A stretch of DNA of 64,000 bases, taken from Tenebrio molitor (taxonomy: Eukaryota > Arthropoda > Insecta > Coleoptera > Tenebrionidae). The stretch is taken from assembly GCF_963966145.1 (NCBI RefSeq), contig NC_091052.1, positions 20,088,001-20,152,000 of the forward strand. The letters are read 5' to 3'. Below, piece by piece: positions 43,412-54,119 of this stretch. Each line of letters opens with the position of its first letter. The stretch's first letter is position 1. Made by a program: the position numbers and the translations under genes. The notes under the pieces were generated by a model that ran no database searches, was not told the origin of the DNA, and saw only the letters and a program-made list of their open reading frames with translations.

Positions 43412-44395
43412 TTATACCTTTACACAGACACACTCCATGGGGAAGAGGTCAAATTGGGTTTTGGTCAAGAAAGTAACCAAGCCCCGGGTGACGGAGGTGA
43501 AGGTTTCCCATTCCTTCGGATCAGTCTCCATGTTAACCGGTTCGGAGAGCTCACGGAGGGGGGGGGGGTCGATTTTGACCGGGAAGACGGGGGTTTCGTC
43601 GGTCACTTCGGCTTGCTTGAGTTTGGGGCACGAACAGGACCATGGCAAGAGGGCTCCTTGCCGGAGTACTTGTTGGGAGGGTGACATACGGGACATTTGG
43701 GGTTTGTTGGTGGTTTCGGCTAGCTCGTGGCCGAATTGGAAGCACCTGGGACACTGCAAGGGTGTTGGGGTCGGAAGGTGGGACGTCTCGCACACGAAGG
43801 TGCAGCCATACAGGTCGACGCCGTTGAAGAGCGTGTCATCAACGGTTTCTTCACCAGTGCTCAGCACCCGAATAAAAGACGTGGACTTGTTTGTTTCACT
43901 ATCGACAGTGAGGGACAGAGGGTGGAAATCTCTTCTGCGGTGATGTTCTCGGAGACGTCGCGGATGACAATCGAGAAGGTGGGTTTTTTGGGGACTGACT
44001 TTAGTCCGGGACTTCTCCGGTTGATGGGGGTGATAATTGTCGAGGGACAATTTGTGGCGATCTGAATGGTCTTCAGGAAGTTGGGGGAGAGAGGGGCGTT
44101 GGTGATTAGCAGGGTTGTCCTGTTGTGGTTCACCTTCAGCACTGAAATTGATTTCAGGCCGAGCACGGTGATCAGAAGGGTGTAGAATGCTTTTTGGGTG
44201 GAGAATTTCTCCGGGATTTTCCTAATGGTGAACTTGTATTTAGGGGCGGCTTGGCTTGATGGGGATGATGATGGATACTTGCTCGTCGTTGACAAGGCAG
44301 GTGATGGGGCTCTTGATGAGCAGGGCGAGACCTTCGGGGTTGGGGAGCGTTTTGTTGGGCTTTGGTTGAGTTTTTTTTTATTGGTTTGGACATTT
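43412..44395 (-). pseudogene. Gag-like ORF1 of a jockey-type LINE, frameshifted
   Basis: Three overlapping minus-strand frames together read as one protein. First a basic, proline-rich start (44393-44172: MSKPIKKNSTKAQQNAPQPR). Next a central domain (44295-43861: KYKFTIRKIPEKFSTQKAFY, VRDVSENITAEEISTLCPS), typical of gag-like ORF1 RNA-binding regions. Then a zinc knuckle, LQCPRCFQFGHE, followed by a degenerate continuation (43412-44050 frame). Local GC content is clearly higher than in the surroundings, as in other insect jockey/R1 ORF1s. ORF2 does not follow: the sequence after 43412 is unrelated. The plus-strand frames 43409-44065 are shadows. Confidence 0.7.
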
Positions 44396-44492
44396 TGATC
44401 TTTGTTGGTTATGGTAGATCAGGAAATAACGTGTGTGGCTCCAAGAAAAGAATAACTGCACAACGTATAATGTATAACTAGAGAAAGGTTTA

Positions 44493-44815
44493 CTAAATAA
44501 TGTATTCGATACAATGCAGAATCGTTGCTTTAATATTCCAACAATCTTCGACCTGGTTAATGGTGTGGATGGGGTCCCTTGTCTGGTGGCTGGAATGGTT
44601 GGGGCTCCTTCTTCGTTCTGATGGTTGGGGTGGTTGGAACCTCTGCTTCGGCTCGCTGCTGCTTGATGGGATGGTTGTGGCCTCCTCTGCGGCCATGGTT
44701 AACTCCATTGTTACTGTACGCCTTCGGCGGTGCGCCGAGTTTCGAGCATACATGCTTACTTGGCTGCCCTTTGCGAGGGGAGGAATTTGTATGGGACACA
44801 CTTGAGACACACAGG
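44493..44815 (-). pseudogene. GC-rich proline/histidine-rich stretch, probably the 5' part of the same LINE
   Basis: Two minus-strand frames (44810-44493 and 44799-44557) give proline- and serine-rich peptides (PPQPSERRRSPNHSS). The GC-rich composition matches the adjacent gag-like region, separated by about 100 AT-rich bases. The right border is the start of an unrelated element at 44816. A non-coding 5' UTR is equally possible. Confidence 0.35.
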
Positions 44816-45079
44816 TAGTGTTATTTTTTTTATTTTTTTCTTATTTGAGGTTATACTTGTGACACATTGTTGTTTTCAGAATAAAAATCTCTGTCATAAT
44901 TAATGTGTTCGCAGTTGAAAAAAATATTTTGACGGTTTAGCCTTGAAGCCCTTGGGGCTATACGTGAATTTATTAGGCCCTTTTATAGCTTATTCAATTT
45001 AGTTTAGTGTATAAATAATTGAAATCCTGCTATAAATAAGGGAGTTATGGACTCGTCTTTTTTTTTAGGGACACCTGTA
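44816..45079 (-). mobile_element. MITE family Y, right half
   Basis: Matches the right half of the 726-bp element at 59984-60709: AGTGTTATTTT, ATACTTGTGACACATTGTT, then TTGAAGCCCTTGGGGCTATA, AAATAAGGGAGTTATGGACT, ending GGGACACCTG next to TA (45080-45081). Confidence 0.75.
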
Positions 45080-45081
45080 TA

Positions 45082-45640
45082 AACCTTGGTCCCACGGCTG
45101 GTTACTAATTTTAAATATAGATAAGTACACCGTCTTGCATATTGGGAACAAAAACTCAAGCCGATTCGATTGGGAACAGGAAGCTGTGAATCATTGGTTC
45201 TTACGACGATTTTTCTTGATTATACTATGCCTCACGTCATTTGACGCTTTTTCGTCTAAGCACACAGTTTGCCAAAGCAAGCCTTACAGTTTTATATAAA
45301 ATTTACAACACGTAAAATTCTTGTTAGGAAAAACGGAACATTCTGCTTTTGGAGTCAATACAACGTAGAGCAACCAGAATTGCTTTTGATAGAAATCAAC
45401 CCTTATACCATGAATTAATTGCTCTCTTTTTTGACAGACGCAAACGAAGATACCTGATAATAACTTATCACTATCAGGTTCTGCGCAGTGTTCACTCGCC
45501 GATTAGACATCCCATTTTTCTTAACACACCAGACCATACCAGAGGATATTCTTTCAAATTACTTATAGAAAACTTTGCATTTCTGCTAGACAAAACGTTT
45601 TTATTTCTAGGCTCCAGAATTGGAGATTGAACCTGAAATA
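45082..45640 (+). pseudogene. CR1/jockey-type LINE, 3' fragment of the reverse transcriptase
   Basis: Reads TNFKYR, DKYTVLHIGNKNSSRFDWEQ (the post-catalytic region), then after frame changes and a gap the C-terminal ESIQRRATRIAFDRN and YHYQVLRSVH (frame 45349-45630). The order matches LINE ORF2 C-termini. It starts right after the MITE Y end, so its 5' part was lost or displaced there. No 3' tail recognised. Confidence 0.65.
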
Positions 45641-47053
45641 AGCGCACCATATTTCTAATGAATAGCGTTTCTGATAACTGGAGCACTGAATTTTCTTATT
45701 TTCATTATTTATTTTAGAACTCTTAACCTAAAAAGCGAAACAACAGACAACTCTTTGACAAATGACTAGGCGTACCAATTATTCGGGAGTGCCAACCCAC
45801 TAAATTTGTCTCAATCATTAAAAGTTACCCAGTATGTATCACGACAAGGACAATATTATCTTCTGGCCTAATGTGACAATATGTCAATACTCGAGTGCAG
45901 TAACTGCGTTTTTGCAGTCTCAAAAAATTAAGTTTGTTAAAAAAAGATTAATGTACCGAGCGAGAGAAAGAACTTCAAAATTTGTTAGAGTTCGAAAATA
46001 GGTGCACCTTAATTAATGAAAAGAATGTTTGAAATAGCTGTAACGTGCAAAGCGACAGTAAATTTACAAAAAATAGCGTGTTTAAAAGTTTTCAAAGTCA
46101 ATTTCGTATGATTTGAATGAAGTATGGTTAGGTACATATGTCAAAAAATTAATAAATCGATAAAAGGAAAAGATAATTTAAACATATAATTCAAAAAATG
46201 TTGTGTTTTTTTATAGATACAGAAATTGTTATTTTAACATTAAATGTTTGTGTTCTAGTGTTTTTACTATGTGTAGAATTAAATATAAACGTAATGTATT
46301 GAACGTCATCCGAGTTAATAAAATGTATTCTACCCTGGTGCTTTGAATAGACTTTCACTAGTAACTTAACGTTGTTACTTTAAATTATGTCGAGAAAATC
46401 TAAGGTGATGATTTAAATGAAATATGACTACAGATTTTGCATTTTCAGCTGGACTGTCAGGCGTAAAAAGCAGACACTTTCAAAGTGTTAAAAGCAAGAA
46501 AGATTACATAAAAGCTGTCAGCTGCCGAGTTACTACCGAAATTCGATAAAAGCTGGTTTTCCACGGCTTCACACGATAATAAAATTATTCACCACAATAA
46601 ATTTCCATACGCACAATCACCACCACGTTTCCCCTGCAAAATCGACGAAATTGAATTTTAAATTGTTTGCACGCATATTATAAAAGTAATTCTGCCAGTA
46701 AAGATTTGCGTTAAAATTCACAACGAAAGCCACTCACGCACCGGGTAGAACGTTGCGAACTGTCAGTAACGCATAATTAAAGACACCATATCATGAAATA
46801 TGAGGAAGTAATGAAAAGCCCGGTTGGTCATTAATCTTCATTGAAAATCGAACCGGATTTTGCTCACATATTGGCAAAATGCGGAAAGAAAGGATTGCAA
46901 CGGACGTACATATACAGCGTATCAAAGACAAGCAATTTGTATATTTCGTATATTATGTATATACACATAAAATATTGGGTTATTCAAAATGATTGTGGAT
47001 AAATATGGTAACTCTGTAGGAAAATTTATGTGGTAATTGTGTGGGTGGAATAT
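45641..47053. other. Non-coding DNA
   Basis: AT-rich without repeats or exons that I can support. Confidence 0.4.
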
Positions 47054-47267
47054 ACTATTGTGTGATTTAACTATAGCAGCTCTATGTACGAAAGGTTATG
47101 TGGTTCTCTGTAGGTAGGATCGAGTTGGCATTTGTATGACATTTCATATGCTTTTTTATAAAATTGTGAGCCTATGAACTGTCAAAGAAATGTCAACTCG
47201 ATCCTACCTACAGAGAACCACATAACCTTTCGTACATAGAGCTGCTATAGTTAAATCACACAATAGT
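47054..47267. mobile_element. Foldback element with perfect 74-bp arms
   Basis: 47054-47127 and 47194-47267 are exact reverse complements over 74 bases (ACTATTGTGTGATTTAACTA ... TAGTTAAATCACACAATAGT), with a 66-bp loop. No mismatches, so the arms are young or under conversion. Non-coding. Confidence 0.88.
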
Positions 47268-47824
47268 TCGAAAAACACTTCCATATTTTTCTGGACCTCT
47301 ATTTTTTAACAAACGATCATCAACCTTTTTTTTCAAAATACACTGTATAGGTGTCCTCGAAATGCATGTCAAAAAAATTGGTTGGTGACGATGAATAGAA
47401 GTTAAATACAATTTTTTTTCTAGTAAAAGTCTTGGTTTTTGAGATATAAATACCTTAAGCATTAAAAATTTGCTCGAAATTTCTAGTATCTTTTTCCTTT
47501 TTTATCAATTACTTCAACTCAGTAGCGTATTCATATTGGTGTCTTCAAAATTATCTCATTTGATGAATTTGATGTGTCATTTATTCAAATCGAATAAAAA
47601 ATAAGCAAGATACAGCATCAAAGGTTTTTCGTCACGCGATATACCGGGTGTCCACTCTCGAAGTCGAACATAGGCAATTAACCTTGTGTATTCAGTTTAT
47701 AGGTATTATGCCATTATGTCTATAGATTATTAAAGAATTAATAATAATAATATTGAAGTAATTAACAATTTAAGCAGTTTTTATTATAAAAATTACATTA
47801 GTAAAGAAAGATAAAATTACAATA
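47268..47824. other. Non-coding DNA with a stray mariner end
   Basis: 47575-47637 matches the right end of the 15637-17092 mariner (GTGTCATTTATTCAAATCG, ATCAAAGGTTTTTCGTCA). At 47646 ACCGGGTGTCCAC may be one end of the transposon decayed at 47825-48890. Confidence 0.55.
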
Positions 47825-48890
47825 AATGCTCAAATAAATAAACAATACCCCAGTTTGTTGTAAAAACCATTTCTTACACTGGCCAACTGAATCTCAGTAA
47901 TTAACGCGGACTCGGCAGGTATTGCTTCTCTCAAAGAATTAATATCTGGGTGGCGTCTTTTGTAAATTTTGCCCCACAAGCAAAAGTCGCAAGCTGCTAA
48001 ATCAGGAGATCTTGCTGGCCAATTTATAGCACCAGCTCTACCAGTCCAACAATTTGGAAATGAATCGTTGAAAAAATTTCTAACTTCTAAACTGAAATGC
48101 GCGGGACAGCCATTTTGTTGGAACCAGATTTCCTGATTTTCTCTTGCAACTGCAGGTTCTACCTTAGTTATTAATAAATCTAAATAAGTTGCTGAATTTA
48201 AATTTCCCTCTATTTCAAATGGACCAATAACATTGTTATTAAAAATTCCAGCCCAGGTATGATTTTTTTTGAGTTTTAGTAGGAATATTAACTCGACGGT
48301 TTTCCTGAGCTCAATATCGCGTGTTTTGAGCATTTGGTTCGTTATTTAGTGAAAAAGTACATGCGTCTGTGAAGCAAATTGCCGATAGAAAACAATGATC
48401 CTTGTTAGCACGCTCCTACATTTCATAACAGAATGCATTCCTACTTTCTTCATCAACAGCAAAAATCTCTTGATGACACTGTACCTTGTAGGAATGATAT
48501 TTGCATTTCGTGAGGATATTCCATATCCGCGATTTACATAAACCTACATTAAAAGAAAAAGAAATGTATCTTAAACTGTATATTGGTCCAAATTTACCAT
48601 CACCAAAATACGTTGTTGAATTTAGCAATAAAAATATTATTCCTTACCTTACCTTACCTTCTGATTCTACAGAAATATTTGCACATTTTTGTACAAATTT
48701 CTGAATAGTACTAACAGAAGGTCTGGTATTAAACTTAACGGCAAACAAATCTCTAACTCTCCGCAAACTAACACCACTGTAATAGTTATTTAGGTACCTA
48801 ACGTATGCGGGAAGTGAATTTTCCTGCGTGAGCATTCCCTGCGGTCGTGCCGCATTAGTGCGAACGCGGGAAATTTCTTCCCGCAAAAGT
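47825..48890 (-). pseudogene. Decayed mariner-type transposase
   Basis: The minus-strand N-terminal piece (about 48780-48640) reads YYSGVSLRRVRDLFAVKFNT and PSVSTIQKFVQKCAN, a helix-turn-helix region. The C-terminal piece (48333-47830) reads KNHTWAGIFNNNVIGP, IWFQQNGCPAHFSLEVRNFF (second catalytic Asp region, QNGCPAH) and NWPARSPDLAACDFCLWGKI (third box). Between them a region with stops keeps CHQEIFAVDEESRNAFCYE. The protein is interrupted and its very N-terminus is overlaid by a palindrome (48790-48898). TIRs were not paired. Confidence 0.8.
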
Positions 48891-48898
48891 TAGGTACA
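48790..48898. repeat. CG-rich-centred palindrome
   Basis: TAGGTACCTAACGTATGCGG and GAAG..AATTTTCCTGCG at the left face CGCGGGAAATTTCTTCCCGC and AAAAGTTAGGTAC at the right, around TCCCTGCGGTCGTGCCGCAT. Confidence 0.7.
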
Positions 48899-49597
48899 AT
48901 ATTGTTTGTAACGAATAATTAAAAAATATTTAAAAACAAAATTAAAAATGTAAATCATTTAACAATGGTAAATTTTTGCTATTGGGTTTATAGCACCTTC
49001 CGCGCTGATTGCTAGATTATTAAAATTTAAAGCGTCGCGTCGGTGCCGTCTACTACGATCACACAACACGCTGAACAAATTCTTTCCGTGTTATTACTCT
49101 TACCTTTTTAAATTGCTTATTTTTTATGTTGATAGGAATTAATTTTATCCATTTTGCTCAAAGTGAATTTCCGTCTGTCTAGGTTATTATACCTAAATGC
49201 TAACCTTACACTGCAATTTCCTCTAGTTTCTGCTTGCAAAATAAAAAACACGGCGTGCGGGAAATCGTTGTTTCCGCACTCCGAGGACAACCGGGAAATA
49301 CCGATTTTGAGGCTGAGTACAAAAAAGGTTTTTATCCAAAAAAATCATTCTTCGTTAGAGTGACTATTGATTTTTCTGTAAATAATCTTGACAGTAATTT
49401 ACCAAATTACAGGCTGGGTGCACATAAATATACAGAGTATTTATAAATGATTGTTTGGTCCAGGTTTCTATGAAAACTTGTCAAAATATGTAGAATAAAT
49501 TCCGCAAATACTAAATGTCACATTTTCAGGTTAGATTGTTGGATTTTAATCAGAGACAAGTTTCCATTGTGTTTTGCTCCCGCTAACATTAATATAA
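48899..49597. other. Non-coding DNA
   Basis: Two overlapping plus-strand frames at 49154-49446 have no family features and I do not call them. Confidence 0.4.
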
Positions 49598-49771
49598 CGG
49601 GTGTTTTTTTAAATTTGGCGTCAAAGTAGGCGTTGAACTGTCGATTGTGAACGCACTATACAGGTTACGGATCACGGATCAGCTGTTTAAATCTTACGCT
49701 TTTACACGAGTGGTGCGATCTCAATCGACTTTCCAACGCCTACTTCGATGTCAAATTATAAAAAACACCCC
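49598..49771. mobile_element. MITE family X, copy 4
   Basis: CGGGTGTTTTTTTAAATTTG at the left and AAATTATAAAAAACACCCC at the right. Inside are GTAGGCGTTGAACTGTCGAT, GATCACGGATCAGCTGTTTA and GTGGTGCGATCTCAATCGAC. Confidence 0.75.
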
Positions 49772-50164
49772 TTATTTAATATCAATACCATCAACAGGGG
49801 AACACTCATCTCCCCATCACACCGCAACGCAGTATATCTACAGTGTGAAGGTAATTTAAGTTCACACAGTTCACGCTGTATATTCAGGAATTGGTTTGAT
49901 AACAAATCCTAACGGATAAATGTTGAGAGCACCTTGTACCTCTATGCCATTATACTGTAGTGCCTTTTTGTTTACTTTCACATTTCTTGTTTTTTGCTAG
50001 TGATAAATACGACCTAGACTGGACTGTTGAATATGTTACTGATTCCATCTTTTCTTTCAATATAAATAACAGCGTTTTTCAGGAGAAATAAGTCTTAGGC
50101 ACAGGTTTTTCGATAAAATCTGAAATTTATTCAACAACATACCCAAAACAGATTATCCAGAAGA
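49772..50164. other. Non-coding DNA
   Basis: Nothing identified. Confidence 0.4.
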
Positions 50165-50460
50165 TTGTTGAGATAATCGATCTATGGATATTTGTGGAGT
50201 CCTTTCCACCCTTCCTCTCAAGTTCTCGATAATTTCATCAGATACTGGTGGCCGTCCTGATGATTTACCTTTTCTAACTGTTCCAGTTGTTAAAAACCTG
50301 TTCACAATTCGCCCAAAGTGAGTTAACAAACAATCATCCTGAACGTTATATTTTGCCCGGAAATTAGTTTTACAATCAGATAATGAATATGTCCATTCAC
50401 CATCCTTCTATTTCGAAAGAAAGAAACAATAATGAATGTGTTCTGTTCAACAGAATAAAC
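50165..50460 (-). pseudogene. Mariner-type transposase, N-terminal fragment
   Basis: The minus-strand frame reads GEWTYSLSDCKTNFRAKYNV, then HFGRIVNRFLTTGTVRKGKS and SGRPPVSDEIIENLRGRVER, TPQISIDRLSQQSSG. GRP after TGTVRKGKS and the following vrgrvertP.iS.drLs pattern are the linker between the two DNA-binding helices of insect mariner-type transposases. Only this part remains, and no catalytic boxes were found. Confidence 0.65.
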
Positions 50461-52936
50461 CATAGTCAAAAAATAAAGCTAAAATAAAACATAAACATTA
50501 GAAGTTTCAGTTGCAGATGTTTCCATTTTCATAAAATGTTATTCCTTTGGCATTTTTTATAAAATAAAAAAGGCTTTAGTTAATTTTAATTGAAGATTTA
50601 TCCATTTTGAATTAAGCAATATTCATTTTTTGCATATCGTAATGAAAGTGGCACTTTTTCACACGAAAAATCGTAATGAAAGCAGTACTTTTTTGCATCA
50701 TTTTATTCCATCTCCTTAGAGATGATTGTCAAAGCGTACCTATTTTTTTTTTTTGTAATTTTTCGTAAATCCTTTTAGACTAAATTGCTCAATTTACATC
50801 GATATGCAAAAAAATAGTGTGTACAACACGTTATGAAAGTTTCTTTTTTTCACCTACATATTTGCAAATTCGTGAAAAAGTATGACTTTCATAACTAGTA
50901 CAAATAACTATTGTCATTTTTTGTAAAATTTGAATTTTTTTTTCCTCTTGTGCACTCAATCCTGGGACATGCTGAATAGTGACTGTTCTATTGAAATGAA
51001 AATACATTTTTAGATAATGAAAACTTCAATAATTGAATCTTCACCCATAATCGTATTTGTGAATTTCTAAATTAGAACTTTTTTGTTTGGAAGCATTTTA
51101 TTTACACAAGATAGAACATTTGATAAAGTTGAAAAGTTGATAAAGGAAAGAGGCTGCAAAAAGATGTTTTTTTTCGGAATTTTAATTAATACTTGAATTA
51201 TGGCCATTTGCACCGACGTTCCTTATTTTTAAACCAAGCTTAAAAACAATTGTTGCTACGATTTTAATAATTGTAACCAAGGTTTTAAGCTCTTCTTAAT
51301 TTTAAACTACGACGGTAAAAACGGCTATTAGTGAATCAATTTATTTGATAATTAACTGATGAAATATTACATTAATTAACATTTTTAACAAACACATTTA
51401 CATTTACTGCTTGTAATTCCTTAAGATGTGATTTGTAATTAAGATACGTTTTTTAAGGTTTCGTCACGTCTTGTGTTTTATTGGACTGTTTCCTTATAAA
51501 TAAATTTGGACTCATTTTAATAACTAACGTTTAAAATTGCAGCAAACATTAATATTGACTATTAGTGAATATCATGTTAAAAGTGTGATTTTTTAACTTA
51601 TTTTATGGCAGTAATAATTTGAAATCAATCACACCCCCAAGGTGTGTTCATCGATCTGAAAGCATCGCAGGCGACCTCTTTTCGCATTTTCATCTTGTAA
51701 AAAATCGTCTTCTGAGTGTGCACAGTCATAAAATTCCGACGCGTTTGAAACTATGCATAAATTATCCTGAAAGCTTTAAGCTTGCCCGTTTCATTTACGT
51801 AAGGCTATTCAAAGCGGTTCTTGTGGTTGGTTCTCAGCCTAGACACAAACTGGTGCATTTGCTAATGGACACTGTTAGAAACACTTCATTTATTTAGTTT
51901 CCGCAAATTCGCTAAACTGTAAAAACTAATGCGAATGTTTCGTGATCTGAGTAGAGGTTTTGGGTCGAACAACGTAATAGAAAATAAAGTTTATTTGTAA
52001 AACATCAAACCGGTTTTACGATTTATTTTCACAAAAAAGTAAAAGGTTGTTGTTGAATATGCAACACAACTAGTACTTATGTAATAGTTATCAGGAATTT
52101 TAATAACATTTGTGTAAAAAATTTCTTAGGGATATTTATAGAAGACAAAGGAATAAACTTGTAAAAGGTAACTGCTCGATTCGAAGAGTATTCGACTTCT
52201 GTGGCAATTTTACCCAACTCATGACTGTATTTATTGAATGATTTCTAACGATTAATAAATGTATCACTTTTATGGAGAGTCAAAACATTCAGAAGTCAGT
52301 AGTACAAAAGTAAGGATTACTCTATTACTTTGAAAATTCTCCGCAACCACCGTTTCAGAAAAACTGGGTAATGTTATGTAAAATCTTCAAAATACGAGTA
52401 TGCCACCAAGGCAACAAGGAAAGAAAAATTGAGAGGGAGTGTGATTTTCCATCATGTATTTTATAAGTGTTGTCATAATGCCATTTCAAAATACTATTCC
52501 AGAAATATTTTTAGAATGTATTGTTAGAATATATTTCGTAATTTAATTTTTTATTTGATGCGTCATATACATATTTTTTTAACGTCCGTCAAAAAAGCGC
52601 AAGTTTTTTCATTCGTTTGCGTTCATAAAATATGTGATTTTTGAATCGGTCAAGAAGCGTTAAAAAAAGTACCACAGCGGTTCATTTTTGCACGCATTTT
52701 GTGTTAAAAAAAGTACCGTAGCGTGTCATTTTTTAACGCAATTCTAAAATTTTTCATTCATAATTAGTAGTTTTTTTAACGAGTTTGTATGTAAATTGGG
52801 ATTTTTTTTGGCATGAGTGGACGAGTAAAACGAGGGTTTTAAAGGTCCACGGGTTCACACAGGAGAAAATTTTCGAATTTTGAGTGTCGAAAAAATTGTT
52901 CCCATCTAAACTTACGGGCGCCAAAAAATTTTTGTA
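50461..52936. other. Mostly unassigned AT-rich DNA
   Basis: Contains small dispersed motifs: AATCGTAATGAAAG.AGTACT-type repeats at 50630-50695 and 50830-50900, and AAAAAAAGTACC(A/G)(C/T)AGCG at 52663 and 52706. It also contains a diverged piece of repeat R at 52740-52905 (GGTTCACACAGGAGAAAATT). The frame at 51619-51897 is unsupported. Confidence 0.4.
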
Positions 52937-53048
52937 TGCAACTCGTTAGTAAAGTATCTTTTTTTACTCGGCCGATTTGCGTACTCGCTTCGCTCGAGCG
53001 GCAAATTTTCCTTCTCGTAACAAAAAGTATTACTTTACTCACTTGTTG
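52937..53048. repeat. CG-rich-centred palindrome
   Basis: TGCAACTCGTTAGTAAAGTA at the left faces TACTTTACTCACTTGTTGCA at the right. The centre has GTACTCGCTTCGCTCGAGCG. It abuts the SINE copy at 53049. Confidence 0.75.
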
Positions 53049-53176
53049 CAGAATATAGCCTAAGGGAGTCCGTTTCGGCTCAGGGCGAAATTTAAAAAAA
53101 AGGCTATATTCTGTCTCGTGATTCGGAAGTCACGTTAAGCCATTGGTCTCGGTCTATTGAGTTGGTCATCATGCCC

Positions 53177-53943
53177 GTCTTTTCCCATTTCGTGCGTTCC
53201 CGTTTCGTGCGTTTTTGGGTTCCTACCTGTTTTAGTGCCAGTTCGTGCGTCGTCCTTTATAGGGCTTTCTCTGCAATGGTACTAAAGGGGTCCAATTTAT
53301 ATCTGTACCTGAACAGGTACTAGCTGAGGGAATAGTTATTATAAAATCTCTTCACGTCTAATGTGAAAAGTGAAAAACACATTTATTTTGAACTTAAATG
53401 AACTCAGAGAGGTAGGTATAAAATAAGTAGAAGTTTGTCATAAAGCCTTTACAAGGCTAAGTGTACCTTATTCTATGCTAAATCTATAGTCAAATGAACG
53501 AAATCAATCCCAACTTGAAGAGTTTTGGAGAACATTATTTGACAGCGAAACATAGTAAATACGAGTATGTAGTAAGGTATAATGTATCCGGCGTTTTATT
53601 TTTTCACCCCATCCCATAGTAGGCGTTGAAGTGCCGATTGTGAACGCACTGTACCTACTGGTTACGGATCACGGATCAGTTGTTTGAATCTTAATTTTTA
53701 CACGAGTGGTGCGTTCACAATGTAGTGTTCAAGGTCTACTACAAGGTGAAATTTTAAAAAACACCCAATATAATGTCTTCGATTAAAAATATTGGGTGGG
53801 TATTCCGTACATGACCCTATCCCGCATTGTCAGCGGACCAACGCACGAAACGGCACTCGCCGCAGGTAAAGACTTGGGACGACGCCCGAATCGGGAATAT
53901 TTTCAGTAACGCACGAAATGGGAACGCACGAAACGGCACTAAT
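53177..53943. mobile_element. Element with TTTCGTGCGTT terminal arrays and 11-bp target duplication (767 bp)
   Basis: Both flanks are TCATCATGCCC (53166-53176, 53944-53954), a single copy in intact SINEs, so this is a true target duplication. The ends carry inverted arrays of a 13-14 bp unit: CCCATTTCGTGCGTTCCCGT at the left and ACGCACGAAATGGGAACGCA at the right, with further AGTGCC.GTTCGTGCG pieces inside (about 53237 and 53840). No coding capacity. Duplication length and long array-like ends suggest a MULE-like or foldback element; class not certain. A MITE X copy (53600-53767) lies inside. Confidence 0.75.
53600..53767. mobile_element. MITE family X, copy 5, nested
   Basis: TAGTAGGCGTTGAAGTGCCG, GATTGTGAACGCACT, GATCACGGATCAG and GTGGTGCGTTCACAAT in order, ending AAATTTTAAAAAACACCC. 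The left terminus is poorly kept. Confidence 0.65.
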
Positions 53944-54119
53944 TCATCATGCCCCTCATACATTTGTAAACCAGTCCCAGACTGTGTAACAAATTTTTAT
54001 TATTTGAGCACTTTTCAAAAATCCACAGTTGGTGTTATTTTGAGTTAAGTAGTCACCTTTTTGAAAAATGTCAACGTGCTACGTCGAGACAAAACCGAAT
54101 TTTATCATCTTGGTGCTTA

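Larger units (their letters stand above)
53049..53990 (+). mobile_element. SINE copy 2, split by a DNA element and internally deleted
   Basis: The left part 53049-53176 starts CAGAATATAGCCTAAGGGAG and reaches GGTCATCATGCCC. The right part 53955-53990 continues CTCATACATTTGTAAACCAG. Compared with copy 1 it lacks about 34 bases holding the B box, between two CAGG motifs. The element at 53177-53943 separates the two parts. Confidence 0.75.

Noticed and set aside
43409..44065. Plus-strand frames over the GC-rich island
   Set aside because: Shadows of the minus-strand gag-like ORF1, which carries the zinc knuckle.
44500..44818. Plus-strand tryptophan/glycine-rich frames
   Set aside because: Composition artefact of GC-rich DNA, no conserved motif.
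49154..49446. Two overlapping plus-strand frames
   Set aside because: No domain, no splice context, and conflicting frames over the same bases.
51619..51897. 92-codon plus-strand frame
   Set aside because: No start context, domain or neighbouring exon. Length is within chance for this much sequence.
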